Shown piece after piece: positions 16,917 to 24,579 of a DNA stretch of 37,610 bases. Below the pieces are notes generated by a model. It searched no databases. It saw only the letters and a program-made list of their open reading frames with translations, and had not been told where the DNA came from. Source of the DNA: Citricoccus sp. CH26A (GTDB lineage Bacteria; Actinomycetota; Actinomycetes; Actinomycetales; Micrococcaceae); NCBI RefSeq assembly GCF_000224415.1, contig NZ_AFXQ01000028.1, positions 1 to 37,610 on the forward strand. Direction: 5' to 3'. How positions within the stretch are numbered: position 1 is the first letter of the stretch; the number at the start of each line of letters is the position of its first letter. Made by a program: the position numbers and the translations under genes.

Positions 16917-18469
16917 CGGAGCGTCCCCTCGGTGAGGACCGGCCGGCCGGCGTGTGCGAGGATCTGTCGCGCCGCGGCCTCGCCCATGCGCACCGCGCCG
17001 TCCACGTGCTGGTAGCCCTCGGCGGCGATGTCCGAGCAGGCGTAGTGGATGGGCCCGGTGGGACGGTTCTGCAGGTGGCCCCAGCGGTGCAGCCCGCCCA
17101 GGTCATAGCTGGCCGCGTAGGCACCGCGGGTCCACTCCTCGGCCGCCATGTCCGAGAGGTAGAAGGCGATCGGCTCCAGCGCCTGCGGCCCCAGGTAGAC
17201 GGCCAGTGCCTCCAGGACCTGTCGCCGGCGCTCCTCGGCCGGCAGGGCCCACATCCGTTCGGCGTGGACGTCCGAGATGAAGCCCACCAGGGTCCCGTGC
17301 GGGTCCTCCGTCCCGGGCTCGCCGCCGGCGAGGTTGGGGCCGTAGTTCGTGTTGTCGTAGACCTCCTGCACCAGGCGGCCGCCGCCGAAGCCGGTGCCGG
17401 ACAGGCCCTGGGCGCGCCAGAAGGGGGTCTCGTAGACGGCGTGGACCTTGATGACCAGGCCCATCGAGAGGTGCTGGTGGGCGATCTGCTGCTCGCGCGG
17501 CATCGGCGGGGTGAACTGGATGCGTGAGTAGAGGTTCGGCGGGACGGCCAGCACGGCGTTCCGCGCCCGGACGACCACGCGGTCGGAGTGGGCGACCACC
17601 CGGCCGGGGGCACCGTTCTCCGGCACGCCGTCGCGCACGTCCGCCGCGATGCCGTTCAGCGGATCCGCGGTGGCGGGGTCCGGGGTGGCCCACTCCAGCC
17701 CCCGCACGGGGGAGGACAGGTACAGGTCCTCGCCGATCTCCTCGGCCAGTCGCTCGGACACCGTCTGCATCCCGCCCACCACGCGCCGGTCGAGGATGAA
17801 GTCCTCGTCCACCAGGTTCGAGAAGGATCCCGCCGAGGCCGCCATGAGCACGGCCTGCAGCACGGAGAAGGCGTAGGAGGGCTTGGTGAGCATGCCGGAG
17901 GCCACGTAGATCGAGACGTTGTCGATCGCCTCCTGGTCGTCCGAGTGGCTGCTGAGCCAGGTCCGGAAGGAGATGGAGTCGAGCTCGGCCGCGCGGTCCG
18001 CCGCCCACGGCGCACTGGCCCCGATCTCCACGGTGAGCTCGTCCAGCAGGCCGATCAGCCGTTCCATCTCGGTGGCGGTCCGCTCCGAGACCGGCATGCG
18101 GTCACCGGTGTAGGTGTGCCGCGTCCCGTCCGGTGCCACGTAGACGGAGGCACCCTCGCGGTAGCGCGGGAAGGTCTCCAGGCCCAGCTCCTCGACCAGC
18201 TCGATCAGCCGGGTCTGGTCCGGGGAGATCCACTGCCCGCCGATCTCGATGAAGTGCTCCCGGCCGCTGGCGTCCGCCACCCGGCCGTTCCATGTCCGGC
18301 CCCCCACGCGGGGCCGCGCCTCCAGGACGGCGACGCTGTGGCCGGCGTTCCGGAGGGTGCGGGCGGCCATCAGTCCGGCCGGTCCCGCCCCGATGACCAC
18401 CACGTCGCGGTCGATGGTCGGAACGGTGCTCGCGGCGTCCCCGGACGGGGTGGGGAAGGTGATGCTCAT
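16913..18469 (-). CDS. flavin monoamine oxidase, putrescine-oxidase-like
   Basis: A 518-residue FAD amine oxidase. The dinucleotide-binding fold reads DVVVIGAGPAGLMAARTL (Gly27-x-Gly29-xx-Gly32), ending in LEARPRVGGRTW. The C-terminus has the FAD-contacting SDIAAEGYQHVDGAVRMGEAAA. At the position where mammalian monoamine oxidases carry the flavin-linking Cys, this protein has Ala (RGAYAASYD), as in bacterial putrescine oxidases with non-covalent FAD. Context (agmatine deiminase, aldehyde dehydrogenase) supports putrescine to 4-aminobutanal plus hydrogen peroxide. It is the first gene of the six-gene operon, with GGAG 7 nt before the ATG and a divergent TetR gene 139 bp away. Confidence 0.9.
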   Translation of the reverse strand: MSITFPTPSGDAASTVPTIDRDVVVIGAGPAGLMAARTLRNAGHSVAVLEARPRVGGRTWNGRVADASGREHFIEIGGQWISPDQTRLIELVEELGLETFPRYREGASVYVAPDGTRHTYTGDRMPVSERTATEMERLIGLLDELTVEIGASAPWAADRAAELDSISFRTWLSSHSDDQEAIDNVSIYVASGMLTKPSYAFSVLQAVLMAASAGSFSNLVDEDFILDRRVVGGMQTVSERLAEEIGEDLYLSSPVRGLEWATPDPATADPLNGIAADVRDGVPENGAPGRVVAHSDRVVVRARNAVLAVPPNLYSRIQFTPPMPREQQIAHQHLSMGLVIKVHAVYETPFWRAQGLSGTGFGGGRLVQEVYDNTNYGPNLAGGEPGTEDPHGTLVGFISDVHAERMWALPAEERRRQVLEALAVYLGPQALEPIAFYLSDMAAEEWTRGAYAASYDLGGLHRWGHLQNRPTGPIHYACSDIAAEGYQHVDGAVRMGEAAARQILAHAGRPVLTEGTLR

Positions 18470-18485
18470 GTCCTGGCTCCATAAA

Positions 18486-18510
18486 TGAATAGCATTCTTT
18501 TTGTGACACA
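18486..18510. promoter_or_regulatory. operator/promoter candidates of amine-oxidase operon
   Basis: An AT-rich patch upstream of the operon holds GAAT-AGC-ATTC (18487-18497) and the 9-bp palindrome TGTGACACA (18502-18510). On the minus strand TGCTATTCA reads as an extended -10 (hexamer 18486-18491) overlapping the first palindrome, about 18 nt before the ATG. This is a good location for repression by the divergent TetR protein. Confidence 0.45.
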
Positions 18511-18554
18511 GTACACGCTGTTCGAGGCCGCGCCAAGGGGTGGCGGGGGCCTCC

Positions 18555-18560
18555 TAGACT
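18555..18560 (+). promoter_or_regulatory. -10 candidate of the tetR gene
   Basis: TAGACT lies about 48 nt before the TetR ATG. No good -35 is visible at the proper distance. Confidence 0.3.
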
Positions 18561-18608
18561 GGGCACGGCGCCCGATCGGACGCCACGGCCGACGACCAGG
18601 GGAATGAC

Positions 18609-19331
18609 ATGGCAGGACCTCGGCGGCAGGCGGGCCGGCCGGTGAGGCCGGTGCTGAGCCGGGAGCGGATCGCGCAGGCGGCACTGGAGCTGGTGACGCT
18701 GGACGGGGCCGACACGCTGACGATGGCGGCCCTGGCCCGGCACCTCGGGGTGGCCGCGTCCGCGCTGTACAACCACATCGGCGGCAAGGCCGAGCTCACG
18801 GCGCTGCTGCAGGACGCCGTGATGGGACGGGTGGACGTCAGCTCCCTCGAGGCGTTCCTGGACGGTTCCGGGTCACTCGCCGCGGCGCTCGCCGACTGGG
18901 GCCGGTCCTACCGGGAGGCCTTCGCCGCCCACCCCACGTTGATCCCCCTCATCGCGACCCTGCCGATCTCCGGGGCGCCGACCACCCGGGGAATGTACGA
19001 CGTCGTGGCGGCGGCCCTGTGCCACGCGGGGGTGCCCGACGCGCGGGTGGTGCCGGTCATCATCGCCTTCGAGTCCTTCCTGTTCGGATCGGCCATGGAC
19101 GTGCACGCCCCGGCCTCCATCTTCACCTCGCGGCCCGGCGAGTCCGATGCGCCGAGCTTCCAGCGGACCGTGGACTCCTTCACGGCCGCGCTCGCGGCCG
19201 GTGACCAGGGGGCGGGCGCCGCCGGACAGGACACCGTCCCGGGGGCGGCCCAGCGCAATCCCTACGCGGATGCGCCCTTCGAGCTCGGCCTGGACGCCCT
19301 GATCCACGCCACCCTGCGGCTCGTGCCCTGA
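18609..19331 (+). CDS. TetR/AcrR family transcriptional regulator
   Basis: A 240-residue repressor-type regulator. A basic, Pro-rich leader precedes a helix-turn-helix domain at about residues 16-65 (RERIAQAALELVTLDGADTLTMAALARHLGVAASALYNHIGGKAEL). The C-terminal ligand/dimer domain contains the TetR_C-like SYREAFAAHPTLIPLIATLPI. It is divergent from the amine oxidase operon across a 139-bp spacer with palindromes, so it most likely controls that operon and itself. An inducer such as putrescine or agmatine is inference. ATG with AGGGGA upstream. It ends flush against the convergent oxidoreductase gene, with no bases between the two stops. Confidence 0.9.
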   Translation: MAGPRRQAGRPVRPVLSRERIAQAALELVTLDGADTLTMAALARHLGVAASALYNHIGGKAELTALLQDAVMGRVDVSSLEAFLDGSGSLAAALADWGRSYREAFAAHPTLIPLIATLPISGAPTTRGMYDVVAAALCHAGVPDARVVPVIIAFESFLFGSAMDVHAPASIFTSRPGESDAPSFQRTVDSFTAALAAGDQGAGAAGQDTVPGAAQRNPYADAPFELGLDALIHATLRLVP

Positions 19332-20909
19332 TCAGGAGTCGAAGCCCATGCCCAGGGCCTCGGTGAACTTCAGCCACAGCCCCTTGCGTCCGCCCCGCCG
19401 GTCGGCCCGGGCCATCTCCCGCTTGGTGATCTCGATGCCGGCCCAGGCCAGCGGGTCGGGAGGGAAGGGTGCCGGCTTGCGCCGGACCATCTGTAGCCCG
19501 GTGAGTTCGGTGTCCCGGCCCGAGAGCAGGTCCAGCATCACCTGGGCGGCGAACCGGCTGGCACCGACGCCCAGTCCGGTGAACCCGGCCGCACGCGCGG
19601 TCAGCCCGCCGTGGGCGGTGTCGAAGAAGGCGAAGAACCGCGAGCAGGTGTCGATGGCCCCGCCCCACTGGTGGCTGAAGCGCACGCCCTCCAGTTGCGG
19701 GAACGTCGCCAGGGCGTGGGCGGCGAGCCGCCGGAAGGTCTCCGGGCGCTGGTCGTAGGCGCCGGAGACGCGCCGCCCGTAGTGGTAGACCGCGTCGTAG
19801 CCGCCGAACAGGAGCCGGTCCCGGCCCGTGGCGCGGTCGGCGGCCAGCCGGTAGTAGTGGAACCGGGAGTCGGGGTCGTCCAGCCCCTGCCGGCGACGCC
19901 AGCCGAGCGCCGCGGACTGCTCGGGCGTCAGCGGCTCGGTCATCAGCGCGTAGTCGTAGACCGGGACGGTGGACAGTCCCGTGCCGGGCAGCAGGGACCG
20001 GTACGCGTTGGTGGCCAGGGCGACCCGCCGCGCCGTGACCACGGCGCGGGGCGATCCGTCCCCGGGGCCCTGGTGGCCGCCGTCGTACGTCTCCTGCGGA
20101 AGGGACCCGGCGCGGGCGGGAAGGCCCTCGACCTCCCCGCCGACCGTGGCCACCACACGGGCCCCCGCACCGGTGCCGGTGCGGCGCAGTTCCGGGACCG
20201 GTGAGTGCTCGTGGACGCGCACGCCCCGCTCCAGGCACGCACGCTTGAGCCCCCAGGCCAGCCGCGCGGGATCCACCAGCGCGGACTCCCGGTGCCACCA
20301 CAGCCCGGCCCGGTAGAGCGGCGAGGCGACCTCGGCCCGGACCTGCTCCCGGTCGAAGAAGGTCGACTGCGCCGGGTCGGCCTCGTGCTCGCGCCGCAGC
20401 GCGTCCACGTGGTGGTCCTCGACGGCCACGGTCATGCTGCCGTTCCACTCGAAGCCGCAGTCGATCCCGTACCGCTCGAGGGTCTGCCGGATCTCCTCCA
20501 CGTTCTGCTCGCCGAGCTCGTCCAGCCGGTCGACCTCGTCCGGTACGTGCAGCAGCCCGTTGGCGCGTCCGTGGGTCAGCGAGGTCGAGACGAACCCGCC
20601 GTTGCGCCCCGAGGCGGCCCAGCCGCACTCGTGCCCCTCCAGCAGCAGCACGTCCCGGTCCGGGTCCCGCTCCTTGGCCAGCAGCGCGGTCCACAAACCG
20701 GTGAAACCGCCGCCGACCACCAGCAGGTCGGTCGCCGTGTCCCGGCACAGGGCGGGCTCGGCGGGCGGCCGGTCAGAGGAATCCAACCAGTAGGACATGC
20801 CCTTGGCCCCGGCCAGCGCCGAGTCCACGACGTCGGCCGGCACCTCGCGCTCGGCCCTCTCGTAGGCGGTCAGGGGCGAGGCCTCGTCGGGTCGTGGCGG
20901 CTGCGGCAC
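19332..20909 (-). CDS. DAO-family FAD oxidoreductase, PuuB-like
   Basis: A 525-residue FAD-dependent oxidoreductase of the D-amino-acid-oxidase/glycine-oxidase fold. The N-terminal 60 residues include MSYWLDSSDRPPAEPAL, then LLVVGGGFTGLWTALLAKERDP and GWAASGRNGGF, as in gamma-glutamylputrescine oxidase PuuB and relatives. SHQWGGAIDT and GFTGLGVGASRFAAQVMLDLL are near the C-terminus. A cationic-amine substrate is likely from context, but no PuuA ligase is in the window, so a strict Puu pathway is not shown. The GTG at 20907-20909 is chosen because GGAGGTGA lies 5 nt upstream; a GTG three codons earlier would sit inside that site. Last gene of the minus-strand operon, 22 nt after the aminotransferase. 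Confidence 0.85.
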   Translation of the reverse strand: MPQPPRPDEASPLTAYERAEREVPADVVDSALAGAKGMSYWLDSSDRPPAEPALCRDTATDLLVVGGGFTGLWTALLAKERDPDRDVLLLEGHECGWAASGRNGGFVSTSLTHGRANGLLHVPDEVDRLDELGEQNVEEIRQTLERYGIDCGFEWNGSMTVAVEDHHVDALRREHEADPAQSTFFDREQVRAEVASPLYRAGLWWHRESALVDPARLAWGLKRACLERGVRVHEHSPVPELRRTGTGAGARVVATVGGEVEGLPARAGSLPQETYDGGHQGPGDGSPRAVVTARRVALATNAYRSLLPGTGLSTVPVYDYALMTEPLTPEQSAALGWRRRQGLDDPDSRFHYYRLAADRATGRDRLLFGGYDAVYHYGRRVSGAYDQRPETFRRLAAHALATFPQLEGVRFSHQWGGAIDTCSRFFAFFDTAHGGLTARAAGFTGLGVGASRFAAQVMLDLLSGRDTELTGLQMVRRKPAPFPPDPLAWAGIEITKREMARADRRGGRKGLWLKFTEALGMGFDS

Positions 20910-20931
20910 GGGGGTCACCTCCGGTCCCGGG

Positions 20932-22311
20932 TCAACCGGCCGCGTGGCGGTCCGCGACGTCGAGCGCCTGGTCCAGGATGGCCAGTCCCTCGCGGAGCAC
21001 CTCGTCCGGGGTGTTCAGCGGCGGGGCCACGTGGATCCGGTTGTAGTTGGCGAACGGCAGCAGGCCCAGCCGCTTGCACTCGCCGATCAGCTCGTTCATC
21101 TCCGGGCTCGAGCCGCCGTAGGCCGCGAGGGGCTCCTTCGTGGTCCGGTCCCGCACGAGCTCGACGGCCCAGAAGGCACCCAGTCCTCGGACGTCGCCCA
21201 CCGAGGGGTGGCGGTCCCCGATCTCCCGCAGGCGGGGGCCGATGACCTCCCGGCCGACGCGCGCGGCGTTCTCCACCATGCCCTCGTCCTTCATGGCGTT
21301 GATGGTGGCCACGGCGGCGGCACAGGCCAGCGGGTGCCCGGAATAGGTCAGCCCGCCCTGGTAGACGCGCTCGGCGAAGGTCTCGTAGACGGCGTCCGAG
21401 ATGGCCACGCCGCCCAACGGGACGTAGCCCGAGTTGACGCCCTTGGCGAAGGTCATCAGGTCGGGCTCCACGTCCCAGTGGTCGACGGCGAACCACTCAC
21501 CGGTCCGGCCGAAGCCGACCATCACCTCGTCGGCGATGAACAGCACGCCGTACTTCCGGGTCAGTTCCCGGACCCCGGCCATGTACCCCGCTGGCGGCAC
21601 GTAGATGCCGGCGGTGCCGGGGACCGACTCGAGGATCAGGGCCGCGATGTTCTGGGCGCCCTCGAGCTGGATGACCTGTTCGAGGTGCTCCAGGGCGCGC
21701 TCGGTCTCCTGCTGGTCGTCCTCGGCATGGAAGTAGCTGCGGTAGGGGTAGGGCGGCATGAAGCGGACGACGCCGGCCGCGGACCGGTCGGCGTCGAACC
21801 GGCGGGCATCACCCGTGACGTTCACGGCCAGGTCGGTGCCGCCGTGATACGACCGGTAGGCCGAGAGGACCTTGTGCCGGCCGGTGTGCAGCCGCGCCAT
21901 CCGGATGGCGTGCTCCACGGCGTCGGCGCCGCCGTTGGTGAAGAACACGTGGTTCAGGTCCCCCGGGGCCAGGTCGGTGACGAGGCGGGCGGCCTCCGAC
22001 CGGGCGTCGTTGACGTGGGCCGGGGCGATCGTGGCGATCCTCGCGGCCTGGTCCTGGATCGCGGCGATGACCTTCGGGTGGGCGTGGCCGATGTTCGTGT
22101 TGACCATCTGGGAGGAGAAGTCGATGAGCCGGCGTCCCTCGCCGTCCCAGACGTGGGGGCCCTCGGCCTTGAGGATGGTCATCGGGCTGATCTTGCGCTG
22201 CGCGCTCCACGAGTGGAAGACGTGGGCGCGGTCGAGGTCGAACGCCTTGCGGCCCTCGGCGATCAGGTCCTCGGTGATGGCGGGATCGGGGGTCACCGGC
22301 TGGATGGTCAT
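20932..22311 (-). CDS. class-III aminotransferase (polyamine/omega-amino acid type)
   Basis: A 459-residue PLP enzyme of fold type I, subgroup III. The PLP Lys290 is in MTFAKGVNSGYVPLGG. The cofactor-ring Asp is in FIADEVMVGFGRTGEW, and the phosphate-binding region begins FFTNGGADAVEHAIRMAR. Proteins of this kind include putrescine, cadaverine, GABA and beta-alanine:pyruvate aminotransferases; the substrate cannot be read from sequence. Context favours putrescine or GABA. The ATG at 22309-22311 has GAAGGAG upstream; 14 further in-frame codons upstream are ignored. A 10-bp-stem hairpin separates it from the previous aminotransferase gene. Confidence 0.88.
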   Translation of the reverse strand: MTIQPVTPDPAITEDLIAEGRKAFDLDRAHVFHSWSAQRKISPMTILKAEGPHVWDGEGRRLIDFSSQMVNTNIGHAHPKVIAAIQDQAARIATIAPAHVNDARSEAARLVTDLAPGDLNHVFFTNGGADAVEHAIRMARLHTGRHKVLSAYRSYHGGTDLAVNVTGDARRFDADRSAAGVVRFMPPYPYRSYFHAEDDQQETERALEHLEQVIQLEGAQNIAALILESVPGTAGIYVPPAGYMAGVRELTRKYGVLFIADEVMVGFGRTGEWFAVDHWDVEPDLMTFAKGVNSGYVPLGGVAISDAVYETFAERVYQGGLTYSGHPLACAAAVATINAMKDEGMVENAARVGREVIGPRLREIGDRHPSVGDVRGLGAFWAVELVRDRTTKEPLAAYGGSSPEMNELIGECKRLGLLPFANYNRIHVAPPLNTPDEVLREGLAILDQALDVADRHAAG

Positions 22312-22357
22312 CTCGTCTCCTTCGTCGAAGCTGCCTGGTCTCGATCGTGCCATGACT

Positions 22358-22394
22358 GGGCGCGCGGCGGGTGAGGCCGGTCTCCCGCGCGCCC
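22358..22394 (-). terminator. intercistronic hairpin (attenuator or partial terminator)
   Basis: GGGCGCGCGG (22358-22367) and CCGCGCGCCC (22385-22394) form a perfect 10-bp stem. A 17-nt loop contains an inner GAG/CTC pairing. It lies between the two aminotransferase genes with no U run, so it may lower read-through or protect mRNA ends. Confidence 0.45.
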
Positions 22395-22414
22395 TGTCCC
22401 GGCCGCCGGCGCGG

Positions 22415-23809
22415 TCAGATCCGCGCCCAGGCGTCCTGCAGCACCCCGCGCAGGATCTGCTCGATCTCGTCGAACTCGGACTGGCCCAAAGTCAGCGGCG
22501 GGGCGAGCTGGATGACCGGGTCACCGCGGTCGTCCGCGCGGCAGTACAGTCCGGCCTCCCACAGGGCGGGGGACAGGAAGTCACGCAGCAGCCGGTCGGC
22601 TTCCGGGCCCTCGAAGGTGGTCTTGGTGGCCTTGTCCTTGACCAGCTCGATGCCGAAGAAGTACCCGGCCCCGCGCACGTCGCCCACGATCGGCAGGTCC
22701 AGCAGCTGCTCCAGCGTGGCCCGGAAGGAGTCGGAGCAGCCCTGGACCCGCTCGTTCAGCCGCTCGCGTTCCATGATGTCCAGGTTGGCCATGGCGACGG
22801 CGGCGGCGACCGGGTGACCGCCGAAGGTGTAGCCGTGGTAGAAGGTCGAGTCCTTCGCGAAGGGCTCGAAGAGCCGGTCGGAGGCGATCATCGCCCCGAT
22901 GGGGGCGTACCCGGAGGTCATGCCCTTGGCGCAGGTGATGATGTCCGGGGTGTAGCCGAGGTCGGTGCAGGCGAACATCGAACCGATCCGGCCGAAGGCG
23001 CAGATCACCTCGTCGGAGACCAGCAGCACGTCGTACTCGTCGCAGATCTCCCGGACGCGGTCGAAGTACCCCGGCGGGGGCGGGAAGCACCCGCCGGCGT
23101 TCTGCACCGGCTCCAGGAAGACGGCGGCCACGGTCTCGGGCCCCTCGAACTCGATGGCCTCGCGGATGCGTTCGGCGGCCCAGAGCCCGAAGTCCTTCTC
23201 GTTGTCCGCGCAGAACACCGGTGCCCGGTAGAAGTTGGTGTTCGGCACCCTGAACCCGCCGGGGGTCAGGGGCTCGAATTGCTGCTTCAGTTCGGGGATG
23301 CCGGTGATGGACAGAGCGCCCTGCGGCGTGCCGTGGTAGGCGATGGAGCGGGAGATGACCTTGTGCTTCATCGGCCGGCCGGTCTCCTTGAAGTAGTTCT
23401 TGGCCAGCTTCCAGGCGGACTCCACCGCCTCGCCGCCGCCGGTGGTGAAGAACACGCGGTTCAGGTCCCCGGGCGCGTAGGTGGCCAGTCGCTCCGCCAG
23501 GTCGATGGCCGGGGGATGGGCGTAGGACCACAGCGGCATGAACGCCAGCTCCCGGGCCTGCTTCGCCGCCGCCTCCGCCAGCTCCTCGCGACCGTGCCCG
23601 ACCTGCGCCACGAACAGGCCGGCGAGGCCGTCGATGTAGCCCCTGCCGGCGTCGTCATAGATCATGTGGCCCTCGCCGCGCACGATCACCGGGACATCGG
23701 CCCCGCGCTGGATCGGGCCGTGCGCGGTCATGTGCATCCACAGGTGGTCGCGGGCCGCGTCCGTGCGCAGGGCACCGGTGGGTGTGGTGCGTACCGAGTT
23801 GTCGGTCAT
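22415..23809 (-). CDS. class-III aminotransferase (putrescine/omega-amino acid:pyruvate type)
   Basis: A second class-III aminotransferase of 464 residues, clearly different from its neighbour. PLP Lys295 is in IITCAKGMTSGYAPIGA, the ring Asp in LLVSDEVICAFGRIGSMF, and FFTTGGGEAVESAWKLAKNYF is the phosphate-binding start. HLWMHMTAHG near the N-terminus and the SYAHPPAIDLAERLA stretch are typical of omega-amino acid:pyruvate and polyamine aminotransferases. The probable role is amine-group removal from putrescine or a related diamine to pyruvate. The ATG overlaps the Lrp regulator stop (ATGA), so regulator and enzyme are made together. Confidence 0.88.
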   Translation of the reverse strand: MTDNSVRTTPTGALRTDAARDHLWMHMTAHGPIQRGADVPVIVRGEGHMIYDDAGRGYIDGLAGLFVAQVGHGREELAEAAAKQARELAFMPLWSYAHPPAIDLAERLATYAPGDLNRVFFTTGGGEAVESAWKLAKNYFKETGRPMKHKVISRSIAYHGTPQGALSITGIPELKQQFEPLTPGGFRVPNTNFYRAPVFCADNEKDFGLWAAERIREAIEFEGPETVAAVFLEPVQNAGGCFPPPPGYFDRVREICDEYDVLLVSDEVICAFGRIGSMFACTDLGYTPDIITCAKGMTSGYAPIGAMIASDRLFEPFAKDSTFYHGYTFGGHPVAAAVAMANLDIMERERLNERVQGCSDSFRATLEQLLDLPIVGDVRGAGYFFGIELVKDKATKTTFEGPEADRLLRDFLSPALWEAGLYCRADDRGDPVIQLAPPLTLGQSEFDEIEQILRGVLQDAWARI

Positions 23810-24300
23810 CGGGTTCCCCAATCGTATTCCTGCTTCCGCAGGGAGAGGTAGGTGAGGGTCTGCGTCTGCGTGACCCCCTCGGTGGTCCGGATGGCGGTGA
23901 TGACGTCCAGGAGGTGCAGGTCGTCCTCGCAGACCACCTCCACCAACACGTCCCAGTCGCCGGCGACCACCACGCAGTAGTCGACCTCCGGGATCTGCGC
24001 GAGGCGGTCGGCGGTCCCGGTCAGGTCGGCCCCGGTCTTGACGTGCACCATGGCCTGCCGGGGGAAGCCCAGCTGCATCGGGTTGGTCACGGCCACGACC
24101 TTCAGGACGTCGTCGTCGAGCAGCCTCGTCACGCGCTGCCGCACGGCGGCCTCGGAGAGCCCGACGGCGCGGGCGATCGCCGAGAACGACCGTCGCCCGT
24201 CCTGCTGCAGCTGCTCGATGATGGCCTTGGAGCGGTCGTCCAACGCTGCGGCATGGGCCTCGGACGGTTTCGCGGGGGCGAGGCTGCTCTGGGGCGTCAC
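23806..24300 (-). CDS. Lrp/AsnC family transcriptional regulator
   Basis: A 164-residue Lrp/AsnC regulator. The helix-turn-helix is at about residues 20-65 (LDDRSKAIIEQLQQDGRRSFSAIARAVGLSEAAVRQRVTRLLDDDVLKVVAV). The RAM/AsnC ligand domain follows (YCVVVAGDWDVLVEVVCEDDLHLLDVI to TQTLTYLSLRKQEYDWG). The GTG at 24298-24300 is chosen for AGGAGG 5 nt upstream; the longer frame upstream lacks a site. It heads the minus-strand aminotransferase operon and is divergent from the ABC importer, so it probably controls both in response to an amine or amino acid. Confidence 0.92.
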   Translation of the reverse strand: MTPQSSLAPAKPSEAHAAALDDRSKAIIEQLQQDGRRSFSAIARAVGLSEAAVRQRVTRLLDDDVLKVVAVTNPMQLGFPRQAMVHVKTGADLTGTADRLAQIPEVDYCVVVAGDWDVLVEVVCEDDLHLLDVITAIRTTEGVTQTQTLTYLSLRKQEYDWGTR

Positions 24301-24425
24301 GGTGCCTCCTGGCGTCCATGGGTGGGGGTGGAGTGTCGGTAGGGGCCGGCCCCGGAAAACGGATCTCGTCGGCTCGGGGTGGGCTTGCCTCATTGAATCC
24401 CACGCCCAGAGGGGGCGCAAGGGTC

Positions 24426-24465
24426 GGATTTCGTTTCCGAAAGGTAAATGCTCTGCGAAAACCTT
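24426..24465. promoter_or_regulatory. repeat elements in the Lrp-ABC divergent region
   Basis: A locally AT-richer stretch contains TTTCG (24429-24433) opposite CGAAA (24438-24442), another CGAAA at 24456-24460, and AAGGT/ACCTT arms (24441-24445, 24461-24465). Two CGAAA copies 18 bp apart fit the loose, helically phased sites of Lrp proteins. Binding by the adjacent Lrp is inference. Confidence 0.35.
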
Positions 24466-24492
24466 GTCAGTGCAGGAGTGCTCTGTCACACT
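24464..24492 (+). promoter_or_regulatory. predicted promoter of the ABC importer operon
   Basis: TTGTCA (24464-24469), 17 nt, then CACACT (24487-24492). This places the transcript start about 80 nt before the binding-protein ATG and directly downstream of the candidate Lrp elements. Confidence 0.4.
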
Positions 24493-24579
24493 CTGGTCAA
24501 CAGCCGTGGCAGTACGCAACGATCAGGTCCCGGCCCCGGGGACCCGCCGCGGCCGCTCGCGTCGATCCGAGGAGCCAGC

